A stretch of 64,000 bases of DNA from Streptomyces sp. HPF1205. Its GTDB lineage: Bacteria; Actinomycetota; Actinomycetes; Streptomycetales; Streptomycetaceae. The DNA is taken from positions 248,001-312,000 of the forward strand of contig NZ_JAINVH010000004.1 of assembly GCF_020400825.1 (NCBI RefSeq), written 5' to 3'. Position 1 is the first letter of the stretch. Every line of letters starts with the position of its first letter. The translations under genes and the position numbers were made by a program. Shown here in pieces: positions 43,418 through 52,757 of the stretch. Below the pieces are notes generated by a model that was not told the origin of the DNA, did not search any database, and saw only the letters and a list, made by a program, of their open reading frames with translations.

Positions 43418-44722
43418 ATGTCCGCGACATCCCATGAGCCGAGGAGGCACGTGGCGCCCACCGGAGCCGACAGGTCCGCCGGTTCGCCGGACCCGGCGAA
43501 CGCACAGAGTCCAGCGAGTCCAGCGAGTCAGGTGAAGCAGCGCACCGCGGCCGACCGCCCGGATCGGGAAACGACCGGAAGGACCGCGGGGAGGAAGCCC
43601 GGTCAAAGGGTCCGGAAGGCCGCGGGGCGCGAGGCCGGGCCGACCGACCCGTACCGTGCACTGCCCGTCCACGTACGCCTCGACGACAGCGACTCGCCGT
43701 CCGACGTGGTGGACGCGCTGTTCCTGAGCCGGTTCACCTCGGGTGAGCAGCCGTACGCCCGGGGCGCCTCACTGGAAGCCGTCAAGGCCGGACTCACCCT
43801 GCTGCCGCCCGACGCGGCGGTGCTGCGCCAGGCGCGCGACAAGGACCGCAGCGCCACGCTCGCCGAGGGGCAGGGCTGGACGATCCTCGTCTCCCGCTGG
43901 AACCGCGGCGCCGACGTCACCGTGGCCGCCGTCAGCGACGAGCTGGCCGAGCAGGTCCTGAAGTCGTCGGTGGACGATGCGGAGGACGAGCCGGAGCCGC
44001 AGCCGGACAACGTCACCATGGGCTTCTGGTACGTCTCGCCGCACCGCGGACCGCACCGCACCACCCGGCAGATCGCCGCCGCCACCTGGGAGGAGCTGCG
44101 GGTCAACTACACCGCGCCCGTCGCCGAGGCGATGGACGGCCTGATGAAGCTGACCGCGGACGACATCTCGGGCCGGCTGCTGCTCCTGCACGGTCCGCCC
44201 GGCACCGGCAAGACCTCGGCGCTGCGCACCCTCGCCCGCGCGTGGCGCGACTGGTGCCAGGTCGACTGCGTACTGGACCCGGAGCGGTTGTTCAACGACG
44301 TCGGCTACCTCATGTCCATCGCCATCGGCGAGGACGAGGGCACAGGCGGCCGCTGGCGGCTGCTCCTCCTGGAGGACTGCGACGAGCTGATCCGCGGTCA
44401 GGCCAAGCACCAGACCGGCCAGGCGCTCTCCCGGCTGCTCAACCTCACGGACGGCCTCCTCGGGCAGGGCCGCAACGTCCTCGTCGGCATCACCACCAAC
44501 GAGGATCTGGAGCGGCTGCACCCCGCGGTAGTCCGGCCGGGCCGTTGCCTCGCCCGGATCGAGGTCGGGCCGCTGACACACGACGAGGCGGTGTCCTGGC
44601 TCGGCACGTCCGAGGGCGTCGGCCGCGACGGAGCGACCCTCGCCGAGCTGTACGCGCTGCGCCGGGGCACCTCGACCACCCTGCCCGTGACCCCGCCCGC
44701 GGCGGACGGCCTCTACCTCTGA
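43418..44722 (+). CDS. AAA family ATPase with DUF5925-like N-terminal domain
   Basis: A 434-residue ATPase. After a disordered Arg/Ala/Pro-rich first about 75 residues, an N-terminal domain (about 80-185: VRLDDSDSPSDVVDALFLSRF through WTILVSRWNRGADVTV) precedes the AAA module. The AAA module has Walker A GPPGTGKTS (about 258), Walker B LLLLEDCDE (about 318), sensor 1 GITTNED and the arginine-finger area HPAVVRPGRC. The VLVGITTNEDLERLHPAVVRPGRCLARIEV stretch recalls BCS1/FtsH-type AAA proteins. Function is unknown. The start is uncertain between ATG 43418 and GTG 43400. Divergent from the lipase gene. Confidence 0.85.
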   Translation: MSATSHEPRRHVAPTGADRSAGSPDPANAQSPASPASQVKQRTAADRPDRETTGRTAGRKPGQRVRKAAGREAGPTDPYRALPVHVRLDDSDSPSDVVDALFLSRFTSGEQPYARGASLEAVKAGLTLLPPDAAVLRQARDKDRSATLAEGQGWTILVSRWNRGADVTVAAVSDELAEQVLKSSVDDAEDEPEPQPDNVTMGFWYVSPHRGPHRTTRQIAAATWEELRVNYTAPVAEAMDGLMKLTADDISGRLLLLHGPPGTGKTSALRTLARAWRDWCQVDCVLDPERLFNDVGYLMSIAIGEDEGTGGRWRLLLLEDCDELIRGQAKHQTGQALSRLLNLTDGLLGQGRNVLVGITTNEDLERLHPAVVRPGRCLARIEVGPLTHDEAVSWLGTSEGVGRDGATLAELYALRRGTSTTLPVTPPAADGLYL

Positions 44723-44742
44723 TACCTCTGATACCTCTGACG
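44716..44742. repeat. Three tandem 9-bp repeats at the stop of the AAA ATPase gene
   Basis: TACCTCTGA is repeated three times, the first copy including the stop codon. Further copies give extra in-frame or near-frame stops. Likely replication slippage. Confidence 0.7.
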
Positions 44743-44855
44743 CCTTTCACCTGCCGGCCGGGCCCGACGTGCCGCCCGGACACGGACGGCGCCCGGACGG
44801 TTCCCGTCGGCCGTCCGTCGGCACAGGCCGGGAAAGGCTCGTGCCCGGGAGCGTG

Positions 44856-45230
44856 CTACTCGTCGCCGTACGCCGCGCGAAGTGCCTCCTCCACCGCGGC
44901 TCGGGCGGCGTCGCGGTCGAGGCCGAGCCGGCGGGTCCGGTCCACGTACGCCGTCGCGGCGGCGGCCACTTCGCGGGCCCGGGCGTCACCCGCCGCCACA
45001 TAAGTACCGTGGCGACCGCGGGTCTCGATCACGCCGTCCGTCTCCAGGGCGCGGTAGGCCTTGGCGACGGTGTTCGCGGCAAGCCCCAACTGCTCGGCGA
45101 GGCCGCGTACCGTCGGCAGCTTGTAGCCGACCGGGAGCCGGCCGGTGCGGGCCTCCTCCGCGATCCGGGCGCGCAGTTGCTCGTACGGGGCGGTGGCCGC
45201 GTCCGGGTCGATGGTGATCTCCAGGCTCAT
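44856..45230 (-). CDS. GntR family regulator, YtrA type
   Basis: A short 124-residue GntR with the winged helix occupying residues 10-75 (APYEQLRARIAEEARTGRLPVGYKLPTVRGLAEQLGLAANTVAKAYRALETDGVIETRGRHGTYV) and a short C-terminal helical tail typical of YtrA regulators. YtrA types usually precede ABC transporter genes, but here it follows a methyltransferase-Nudix gene, whose TGA overlaps its ATG (ATGA, 45227-45230). It is therefore cotranslated with that enzyme and may sense a metabolite related to it. Confidence 0.9.
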   Translation of the reverse strand: MSLEITIDPDAATAPYEQLRARIAEEARTGRLPVGYKLPTVRGLAEQLGLAANTVAKAYRALETDGVIETRGRHGTYVAAGDARAREVAAAATAYVDRTRRLGLDRDAARAAVEEALRAAYGDE

Positions 45231-46360
45231 GGGCGTGATCCTGGCACAGCGGGCGGTGCCAGCGGGACCGCCCGCCGCGGACCGGCCGGGTCGTAGGCGA
45301 TGACGTCCCCCTTCTCGTGCAGGTGGAGCAGAAAGGGCAGCCCCGCTCGGTAGGCGTCGAGGCCGGCGCGGCAGTAGGCGACCATGTCGTCGGGCAGTGC
45401 GTCGAGGGGGTGCCAGACCAGCTCGGAGCACTTGTCGGGCTCCCGGTTGACGGGCTCGCCGCCGATTCCGTACGAAGCGACGAAGAACCAGCCGATCCGT
45501 GCTCCGCCGTCGGGCGCCCGGTGCTGCATCACCACGGCGGCGGTCAGGTCCTCCGGCGTCAGCTCGACCCCTATCTCCTCGCGTGCCTCACGGATCATTC
45601 CGCTTCTGACGTCCTCGCCGTCCTCCACGTGGCCGGAGGGCACGTGCAGCAGCCCGTCCGCGTATCCCGTGTTGGCCCGGCGGGCGAGCAGGACGCGGTC
45701 GCCCCGCCGCAGCACGAGATGGACGTCGACGATCTCGCGGTGCCGGCGCGGCGCCGGGCCGGCCGGGCGCACCACCGCCGCGTACCGCTCGTCGTCCACC
45801 GGGCGTCCCCACAGGGCCGGGTCGTGGCCGAGCTGCTCGATCCCGAAAGTGCCGCCGAGGGGCGCGGCCAGTTCGCCGAGGGTCCCGGCGGTCAGGCCGA
45901 CCGGGGTGACCGCCCCCCAGCGCCCCTCGATCAGGACGAGCCGGCCACCGGGCCGCAGCAGGCCCGCCCAGTACCGCAGCACGGCGGCCGGGTCGGGCAG
46001 CGCCCACAGGAGATGGCGGACCAGCACCACGTCGAACCCGGCCTCGACGGGCAGCGCGGTGGCCTCGCCGACCAGCACCCGGGCAGTTGTGCCGGCCAGC
46101 TTCTCGCGGGCCAGCGCGACCATTGGCTCGGAGCGGTCCACCGCCGTGACCCGGTGGCCCTGCTCCGCGGCGAGCAGGGCCAAACTCCCCGTGCCGCAGC
46201 CGACGTCGAGCACGTCGGACGGCGGGTCGGGCAGCCACGAGCGCAGGCGGCCGGCCCAGGCCGCACGCACTCGCGGATCGCGCAGGCCGTGGTCGGGCTC
46301 GTCGTCGAAGCGGGCCGCCGCCGCGTCCCAGAACTGCCGGTCGTCACTCCCTGTGGTCAT
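45227..46360 (-). CDS. Methyltransferase-Nudix hydrolase fusion protein
   Basis: A 377-residue two-domain protein. Residues 1-200 form a class I SAM-dependent methyltransferase (motif I DVLDVGCGTGSL at 49-60, then VTAVDRSEPMVALAREKL and LLRPGGRLVLIEGRWG). Residues about 215-345 form a Nudix domain with the box GHVEDGEDVRSGMIREAREE followed by IGV, matching the Nudix consensus. The fusion is unbroken in frame. The pair may methylate and sanitise a nucleotide or act on a small molecule; the substrate is unknown. Its stop overlaps the start of the YtrA-type GntR. Confidence 0.92.
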   Translation of the reverse strand: MTTGSDDRQFWDAAAARFDDEPDHGLRDPRVRAAWAGRLRSWLPDPPSDVLDVGCGTGSLALLAAEQGHRVTAVDRSEPMVALAREKLAGTTARVLVGEATALPVEAGFDVVLVRHLLWALPDPAAVLRYWAGLLRPGGRLVLIEGRWGAVTPVGLTAGTLGELAAPLGGTFGIEQLGHDPALWGRPVDDERYAAVVRPAGPAPRRHREIVDVHLVLRRGDRVLLARRANTGYADGLLHVPSGHVEDGEDVRSGMIREAREEIGVELTPEDLTAAVVMQHRAPDGGARIGWFFVASYGIGGEPVNREPDKCSELVWHPLDALPDDMVAYCRAGLDAYRAGLPFLLHLHEKGDVIAYDPAGPRRAVPLAPPAVPGSRP

Positions 46361-46472
46361 GGGAACAGCCTGCCACCCACCACTGACAACGGCCCCCGGC
46401 GGCCGCTGACGGGGGCCGGCGGGTCCGGCACGGCCGACGGGAGCGGAACGCGGGCAATCGCCCACGGACCGC

Positions 46473-48014
46473 TCAGACCTCGCCCAGCCCGCGGTAACGC
46501 GCGCGGCGAGCGGCCGTCCGCCGGTCCGGGTCGAGGGCTCGCAACCGGGCGAGTTCGCGGCCGACGACGGAGGCGAGGCGGGCGAGGAACCGGTCCGGAT
46601 CATCGGCGGCGTCCGGGTCTTCGGGGACGACGGCGTCCACGATCCCGTTCTCGAACAGTGCCGGGGCACCGATGCCCTGGCGTTCGGCCAGTTCGGCGGC
46701 CTTGCCGGTGGTGCGGTACAGGATGGCGGAAGCGCCTTCGGGCGGCAGCGGGGACAGCCAGGCGTGCCGGGCGGCGAGCACCCGGTCGGCGGGGAGCAGG
46801 GCGAGGGCGCCGCCACCTGCGCCCTGACCGAGGATCAGGCACAGCGTCGGCGCCGGGAGGGTGACCAGGTCGGCGAGGCTGCGGGCGATCTCGGCGGCCA
46901 GGCCGCCCTCCTCCGCGGCCCGGGACAAGGCTGCGCCCGCGGTGTCGATGACGGTGAGCAGCGGAAGGCCGAGGTCCGCGGCAATCCGCATGCCCCTCCT
47001 GGCCTCGCGCAGACCGGCCGGTCCGAGTGGCGCGGGCGCGGCCTGGGCCGGCAGCCGGTCGTGCCCGAGGACCACGCACGGCGACGGGCCGAAGCGGGCC
47101 AGGGCGAGCAGCAACCCCGGGTCCCGCTCCCCCGCGCCGGTGCCGCTGAGCGGAGTGACCGCTGTGGCGTACCGCAGCAGCCCTCGCAACCCCGGTCGTC
47201 CGGGACGGCGGCTGCGCCGGAGGGAGTCGGCGGTGTCATAGGGGGGTGTCCCGCCTCCGGCCGGCAGCGGCGGGGCAGAGACGGCCGGGGTCTCGTCGTC
47301 CGCCGCGTCCGGACGCTGCTCGCCGCACAGGACGTCGAGCGCTGCGGCGGCGACGGCGGCCAGCGCCGTGGCGGGGAGTACGGCGTCGATCAGCCCGTGG
47401 GCGTGGAGGTTCTCCGCCGTCTGCACCCCGGGCGGGAACTCCTCGCCGTAAAGGGCGTGGTGCACGCGCGGGCCCAGGAAGCCGATCAGCGCGCCCGGTT
47501 CGGCCGAGGTGACATGGCCGAGGGAGCCCCAGGAGGCGAGTACCCCACCTGTCGTCGGGTGCCGCAGGTGGACCAGGTACGGCAGGCCGGCCGCCTTGTG
47601 GTCGGCGATGGCCGCGGTGACCTTGACCATCTGGAGGAAGGCGACGGTTCCCTCCTGCATCCGGGTGCCGCCGGACGCCGGGGTGGCCAGCAGTGGCAGC
47701 CGCTCCCTGGTCGCGCGTTCGACCGCGGTGACCAGCCGGGTGCCGGCGGCGACCCCGATCGAGCCGCCCAGGAAGCCGAATTCACCCGCCATCAGCGCCA
47801 CCGCGCGGCCGCCGATCCGCCCTTCGCCTGTGATCACGGACTCGTCGAGTCCGGTGCGCCGCCGGGCCGCGACCAGTGCCTCGCGATAGTCGGGATCGGC
47901 GGGGAGCGCGGTGAACGGCTCGTCCCAGCCGCGCCAACTGCCGGGGTCGACGAGCGCCTCCACCACATCGCGGGCGGTGGGCCCGCGGCCGGGACCGGAG
48001 CCGGGTGCTGTCAT
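46473..48014 (-). CDS. Fused acetyl-CoA carboxylase carboxyltransferase (AccD-AccA type)
   Basis: A 513-residue protein joining the beta (AccD-like) and alpha (AccA-like) carboxyltransferase halves. The first half has GGRAVALMAGEFGFLGGSIGVAAG and LPLLATPASGGTRMQEG; the second has FGPSPCVVLGHDRLP, GLPLLTVIDTAGAALSRAAEEGGLA and LGQGAGGGALALLPADRVLA. The AccD zinc finger is missing from the N-terminus. Streptomycetes normally use AccB/PccB-type enzymes for fatty acids, so this is an extra carboxyltransferase. No biotin carboxylase or biotin carrier gene is adjacent, so the subunits must come from elsewhere or its role differs. Confidence 0.9.
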   Translation of the reverse strand: MTAPGSGPGRGPTARDVVEALVDPGSWRGWDEPFTALPADPDYREALVAARRRTGLDESVITGEGRIGGRAVALMAGEFGFLGGSIGVAAGTRLVTAVERATRERLPLLATPASGGTRMQEGTVAFLQMVKVTAAIADHKAAGLPYLVHLRHPTTGGVLASWGSLGHVTSAEPGALIGFLGPRVHHALYGEEFPPGVQTAENLHAHGLIDAVLPATALAAVAAAALDVLCGEQRPDAADDETPAVSAPPLPAGGGTPPYDTADSLRRSRRPGRPGLRGLLRYATAVTPLSGTGAGERDPGLLLALARFGPSPCVVLGHDRLPAQAAPAPLGPAGLREARRGMRIAADLGLPLLTVIDTAGAALSRAAEEGGLAAEIARSLADLVTLPAPTLCLILGQGAGGGALALLPADRVLAARHAWLSPLPPEGASAILYRTTGKAAELAERQGIGAPALFENGIVDAVVPEDPDAADDPDRFLARLASVVGRELARLRALDPDRRTAARRARYRGLGEV

Positions 48015-48120
48015 GCGGCCACTGTCCCACGTTGCCTGGATGACGTCCCGCGGGGGCCGGACGCGTCGCAGCGCGCCGGATCCGATCGCCGGCCATGGCG
48101 AAGAGTCCCACGTCGGTCGT

Positions 48121-49212
48121 CTATGCCGCCGAGTCCGACAGGGTCGCCGGGCGTACGGCCTTGGGGCCGAACTTGGCGCGGGCCCGGTCGGCGACGGCCT
48201 CGATACGGCGGGCCCGGTCGTCGGCCGGATCGAAGGCGAGCTGCCTGGAGGCGAGTTCGGCGGGGATCAGTCCTTCCGCGCGCAGGGCGACCGCCCGGAC
48301 CCTGGCCCGTTGCAGGCCGAGTGAGGCGAGCAACCGGTACGCGAGCGCGGTCAGCGCCGGGCTGTGGCCGGTCGGCTCGGGGAGGGCACGGGTCCGGACC
48401 GTCGAGGAGCGGTCGGCGTAGTGGACGGTCAGGGTGAGGGCGCCCGCAGCCTGGTGGCCGGCCCGCAGCCTGGTGCCGAGATCCTCGCAGAGGGCCAGCA
48501 GGGCGCGACGGTGCCGCGCGGGGTCCAGTTCGTCGCGGCCGAAACGGTGTTCCGCGGCCAGGGCGCGGGCCGGGGCGTTGGGGGTGACGGGAGTAGGGTC
48601 CACGCCCCTGGCCTGGGCGTACAAACGGCGACCGGCGCTCACGCCGACTATCCGCTGCAAGGTGCCGAGCGGAGTGGCGGCGATCCGGCCGAGGGTGACC
48701 AGGCCGTAGGTGGCCAGGGTCTTCGCGGTGGCGGGTCCGACCCCGTACAGCGCGTCGGGGGGCAGCGGGTCCAAGAAGGCGGCGACGGCGTCCGGGGCGC
48801 CGGGGAGGACGAGGATCGGCTCGGGCGGTGCCTCCCTTGCGGCGAGGCGGGCGAGCAGCGGGTTGGCCGCGATCCCGATCACGCAGTCGGCGCCGCACTG
48901 GGCCAGGGCCCGCACTCGCAGCAGCAGGGCGAGTCCGGCGGCGTCCTGGCCGAAGTAGCGCAGACTGCCGCGTACGTCGGCGAGCGCGGCGTCCGGCGGC
49001 AGGGCCTCGACGACCGGGGTGAACCCGGAGAGCAGGTCGAGCAGTTGCTCATAGGTGTCCGCCCCGGGTGCGGCGCCGGACGCGGTCCGGAACCGTATGT
49101 GAAGCACGTGCGGCACATAGGGTGCGGTCCGCGCGTCCGGCGTGGCCCCCGCATAGGTTGCGGTTGTGGTTGTGCTTGCGGTCCGCGCAGAGGACTCGGA
49201 GTGACTGTTCAT
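48121..49212 (-). CDS. Degenerate Y-family DNA polymerase (ImuB-like)
   Basis: The 363-residue protein keeps the Y-family architecture: GIAANPLLARLAA, GVGPATAKTLATYGLVTLGRIAATPLGTLQRIVG (thumb helix-hairpin-helix) and a little-finger domain (about 220-345). The first catalytic block, HVDMDAFF in active enzymes, is only HVLHIRF here (35-41), and the SIDEAYLD block reads PPDAALAD (72-79), lacking the Glu. The segment between them is about 60 residues shorter than in Pol IV. It is thus probably not an active polymerase but an ImuB-like partner of the DnaE2 it overlaps by ATGA. ATG 49212 has GGGGAGCGCGGG upstream. Confidence 0.85.
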   Translation of the reverse strand: MNSHSESSARTASTTTTATYAGATPDARTAPYVPHVLHIRFRTASGAAPGADTYEQLLDLLSGFTPVVEALPPDAALADVRGSLRYFGQDAAGLALLLRVRALAQCGADCVIGIAANPLLARLAAREAPPEPILVLPGAPDAVAAFLDPLPPDALYGVGPATAKTLATYGLVTLGRIAATPLGTLQRIVGVSAGRRLYAQARGVDPTPVTPNAPARALAAEHRFGRDELDPARHRRALLALCEDLGTRLRAGHQAAGALTLTVHYADRSSTVRTRALPEPTGHSPALTALAYRLLASLGLQRARVRAVALRAEGLIPAELASRQLAFDPADDRARRIEAVADRARAKFGPKAVRPATLSDSAA

Positions 49213-52200
49213 CCCGCGCTCCCCGGACTCGAATGCCATAGTTTGCGGCCGGTCGCCGCGCCGTCGCCCGCGGGCCGCAGATCGGCCCACGGGTGAAGTT
49301 CGTAGCCGGTCGGCAGGCGGATGCGGCGGTCCTCGTCGGGGTGACCTGAATCATCGGGGTGACCGGAATCATCGGCGGTCCCGGCGCCTCCGCCCGGGGC
49401 CCCGTCCCCGGTGCCCGGCTCCTGCGCGAGCCGCCGCGCCACCGCCTCCAGGCCGCCGGTGCGGCGCAGTTCGAGGAGTTCGGCCAGGTTCCAGGCGGCC
49501 GCACCCACCACGCTGAGGCTCTGCGGCCCGCGTTTTTGGACCACGCCCCGGACCAGCAGCAAGAAGGAGTGGAAGACGGTGTGGGCGCATGCCTCGTGGC
49601 TGTCGTCGAAGAAGGCGCAGTCCACCAGGCCGGTGCCGTCGTCGAGGGTGGTGAAGATGACCCGCCGGCCGGAACGGATGGGGGGCGTCTGAGTGGCGCC
49701 CTTGGCTCCGGCGACCAGCACGGTCTGCCCGTGCCTGATGTCCCGCAGCCGCCGGGCCGGGACCGCGCCGAGCTCCTCCAGGAAGGAGTGGTGGTCGCGC
49801 ATCAGGTGGCGGGTGGCGTCCATGCCGAGGACACCCAGCTCGGCGCCCAGGCGTTCGCCCGCGTCCATGTCGGGCAGGCCCGCGGGCCCGGCGCGGCCGT
49901 CGTCCCCGCCGAGCGGGAGCTGGCCCTCGTGGGCCCCCTTGGCCCGCCCCTGCCTGTGGAGTTCGGCGATCTGCAGCAGCAGGTCACGTCGGTTGGCGCC
50001 GAACGCGTCCAGTGCGCCGACCTGGGCGAGCCGTTCGGCCAGCGGCCGGCCGGGACGCGCCCGCTGCCACATGTCCTGCAGCGAGGTATACGGCTGCCCC
50101 GCGACCAGGCGTCGGGTCTCCGCCTCGCTGATGCCGTGCACATCCGCCAGGCCCAGCCGCAACCCCCAAGTCCCGGACACCAGTTCGATTCGATAATCCG
50201 CGTCGGACTTGTTCACGTCCAACGGCAGCACCGGCACCCCGCGCCGCCGGGCGTCCGCGAGCAACAGCCGCTTGGGGTACATGCCGGGGTCGTGAGTGAG
50301 CAATCCCGCGTAAAAGGCGGCGGGGCGGTGCGCCTTGAGCCAGGCGGACTGGTATGTGGGCACCGCGAAGGCGACGGCGTGCGCCTTGCAGAAGCCGTAG
50401 CTGCCGAACGCGGCCAGGATTTCCCAGGTGCGCCGGATCTCCTCGGCCGAGTAGCCGCGAGAGCGCGCCCGGGCGCCGAACCAGGCCATCACCTGGCCCT
50501 GCCGGTCCGGGTCGGACAGGGCGCGGCGCTGCTCGTCGGCCACCGCGAGTCCGCAGCCGGTCATCACGTCGAAGATCCTGATCACCTGCTCGTGGAAGAC
50601 CACGACCCCGTACGTCTCCTCCAGCACCCGCGCCAGGTCGGGATGCGGGTAGCGGACCGGCGCACGGTGGTGCCGGGCCTCGATGAAGGGGCGCACCATG
50701 TCGGCGGCGACAGGACCCGGACGGAAGAGCGATATGTCGACCACCAGGTCGTGGAAGGTGGCAGGCTGCAGCCGGCCCACCAGGTCGCGCTGGCCCGGGG
50801 ACTCGATCTGGAAGCAGCCGAGGGTCTCGGCGGAGCGGATCAGCTCGTACATCGCCGGGTCGTCGTCGGGGACCCGGGTACGGTCGTCCAGGTCGAGGTG
50901 CTCGCCGGTGGCCCGCTCGACCTCCTTCACGGCGTGGGCCATCGCGGACTGCATCCGTACGCCCAGGACGTCCAGTTTGAGCAGTTTCAGCTCCTCCACG
51001 TCGTCCTTGTCGAACTGCGACATGGGGAAGCCCTCCCCACTGGTCGGCATGACGGGGGTGCGGTCCAGCAGGGTCGCGTCGGAGAGCAGCACCCCGCACG
51101 GGTGCATGGCGACCCCCCGGGGCAGGCCGTCCAGCGCCTCTACCAGCTCCCACAGCCGTCCGTGGTCCTCACCGGCCACCGCGCGCAGTTCGGGGAGCTC
51201 GGCGAGGGCGGCGCGGGCGTCCCTGGCCCGGATGTGCGGGAAGGACTTGGCCAGCCGGTCGACGACCACCGGGTCCATGCCGAGCGCGGCACCCACGTCG
51301 CGGACCGCGTGCCGGACCCGGTAGGTCTCGGGCATCGCCACGGTGGCGACCCGCTCCGCGCCGAAGCGGTCGAAAATCGCTTTGTAGACATCGATCCGCC
51401 GGGCGGACTCCACGTCGATGTCGATGTCGGGCAGCTCCTTGCGGTGGACGGACAGGAAGCGCTCCATGAGCAGGCCGTGCTCCAGGGGGTCGGCGGTGGC
51501 GATGCCCAGCAGGTGGTTGACCAGCGATCCGGCCCCTGAGCCGCGGGCGGCCACGCGTACCCCCATCGCCCGCACGTCGTCCACGACCTGGCCGACGGTG
51601 AGGAAGTACGGGGCGAAGTCCAGCCGGCGGATGACGTCCAGTTCCGCCTCCAGGCGGCGCCAGTACGCGGGCTTGCGGTCGTAACCCCTGCGGACCAGGC
51701 CGGCGGCGCAGCGGGAGTACAGCACCCGGTCGGCGCCGCGGGCTCCGCCGCCGACCATCTCCGACTCGGGGAAGTGCGGACGGCCGATGCCCAGGTCGTC
51801 ACCCGGATCCACGGCGCAGTCCCCGGCGGTCTCCTCCGTCGCCCGCAGCAGGCGGTGGGCGCCGCCGCGACCCTGTCCGGCGGCCTCCGCGACCCGCTCG
51901 GCGATCCTGGCCATGTCGGCCGCCCCCTTGAGCCAGCGTTCACCGCTGTCCAGCAGCTCGGGCTTGCGGGCGTCGATGGGCGTCAGCCGGCGGGCGGCGT
52001 CCAGGATGTCGGCCACCTCCCCCTGGCCGGGGTCGGGGTAGCGCACGGCGTTGCTGAGCACCGCGGTGACACCCTGGTCGGCGGCGAAGGCGACGGTACG
52101 GGCGGCCAGCCGCAGCGAGCCCGGCCCGGTGCCGTGCCGGTTGTGGCAGACGGCCTCCAGCCTGAGCGCGCTCCCGTAGACCTCCCGCCAGGGCGCGAGC

Positions 52201-52757
52201 AGCCGCGCGGCGCGGTCGGGCCGGCCGGCCGTCAGCGCGCGGCCGACCTCGGAGTCCGGCCCGAGCAGCGCGAACAGGCCGTCCCCGGCCAGGTCCGTCC
52301 AGTCCAGCCGGGGCCGCGGACCGCCCGGAAAGGTCCCCCGGTGGGCGGCCGAGATCATCCGGCACAGGGCGGCCCAGCCGGCCCGGTCCCTGGCGAGGAA
52401 GACGGCCCGGGGAGCACTCTCGTCGATGAAGGCGCCACCGCGCACGGGAGTACGCGGCGTGGTACGGCGGGCGCCGGTACGGTCGCCGCCGACGCCTTGG
52501 CCGCGGCCGGTACGGTCCTGCGGGCGGTCCTCGTAACCGGGAACGGCGAGGTTCGCGCCGAACAGCGGTCGCACTCCTGCCCGCTCGCACGCCTTCGCGA
52601 ACCGTACGATTCCGGCCACCGTGTCCCTGTCGGTCAGCGCCAGTGCGTCCATGCCCCGCTCCGCCGCCCGTTCCGCGAGGTGTTCCGCGTGTCCTGCCCC
52701 GTAGCGCAGCGAGAACCCGGATACGGCATGGAGGTGTGTGAAACCGCCACCACCCAT
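49209..52757 (-). CDS. dnaE2: Error-prone DNA polymerase III alpha subunit, DnaE2 type
   Basis: A 1182-residue C-family polymerase. The PHP domain starts FTHLHAVSGFSLRYG with its HxH; the catalytic Asp pair is in LPDIDIDVESARR (about 442-447) and the third Asp in LLKLDVLGVR (about 594). Helix-hairpin-helix and OB-fold parts follow (VHGISEAETRRLV, then RHGQTVLVAGAKGATQTPPIRSGRRVIFTTLDDGTGLVDC). The size and the partner gene indicate the damage-tolerance polymerase DnaE2, not the replicative DnaE. A near-consensus LexA box lies 73 bp upstream. ATG 52757 is preceded by GGGAGGCACGG. Confidence 0.95.
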   Translation of the reverse strand: MGGGGFTHLHAVSGFSLRYGAGHAEHLAERAAERGMDALALTDRDTVAGIVRFAKACERAGVRPLFGANLAVPGYEDRPQDRTGRGQGVGGDRTGARRTTPRTPVRGGAFIDESAPRAVFLARDRAGWAALCRMISAAHRGTFPGGPRPRLDWTDLAGDGLFALLGPDSEVGRALTAGRPDRAARLLAPWREVYGSALRLEAVCHNRHGTGPGSLRLAARTVAFAADQGVTAVLSNAVRYPDPGQGEVADILDAARRLTPIDARKPELLDSGERWLKGAADMARIAERVAEAAGQGRGGAHRLLRATEETAGDCAVDPGDDLGIGRPHFPESEMVGGGARGADRVLYSRCAAGLVRRGYDRKPAYWRRLEAELDVIRRLDFAPYFLTVGQVVDDVRAMGVRVAARGSGAGSLVNHLLGIATADPLEHGLLMERFLSVHRKELPDIDIDVESARRIDVYKAIFDRFGAERVATVAMPETYRVRHAVRDVGAALGMDPVVVDRLAKSFPHIRARDARAALAELPELRAVAGEDHGRLWELVEALDGLPRGVAMHPCGVLLSDATLLDRTPVMPTSGEGFPMSQFDKDDVEELKLLKLDVLGVRMQSAMAHAVKEVERATGEHLDLDDRTRVPDDDPAMYELIRSAETLGCFQIESPGQRDLVGRLQPATFHDLVVDISLFRPGPVAADMVRPFIEARHHRAPVRYPHPDLARVLEETYGVVVFHEQVIRIFDVMTGCGLAVADEQRRALSDPDRQGQVMAWFGARARSRGYSAEEIRRTWEILAAFGSYGFCKAHAVAFAVPTYQSAWLKAHRPAAFYAGLLTHDPGMYPKRLLLADARRRGVPVLPLDVNKSDADYRIELVSGTWGLRLGLADVHGISEAETRRLVAGQPYTSLQDMWQRARPGRPLAERLAQVGALDAFGANRRDLLLQIAELHRQGRAKGAHEGQLPLGGDDGRAGPAGLPDMDAGERLGAELGVLGMDATRHLMRDHHSFLEELGAVPARRLRDIRHGQTVLVAGAKGATQTPPIRSGRRVIFTTLDDGTGLVDCAFFDDSHEACAHTVFHSFLLLVRGVVQKRGPQSLSVVGAAAWNLAELLELRRTGGLEAVARRLAQEPGTGDGAPGGGAGTADDSGHPDDSGHPDEDRRIRLPTGYELHPWADLRPAGDGAATGRKLWHSSPGSAG

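Noticed and set aside
43418..44722. Cell-division or protease AAA such as FtsH
   Set aside because: There is no membrane segment and no zinc-protease HExxH; only the ATPase module resembles it.
48121..52757. Replicative DnaE plus an active Pol IV
   Set aside because: Coupling to a Y-family protein without the catalytic DxD/DE residues and the shorter DnaE length fit a DnaE2 mutasome better.
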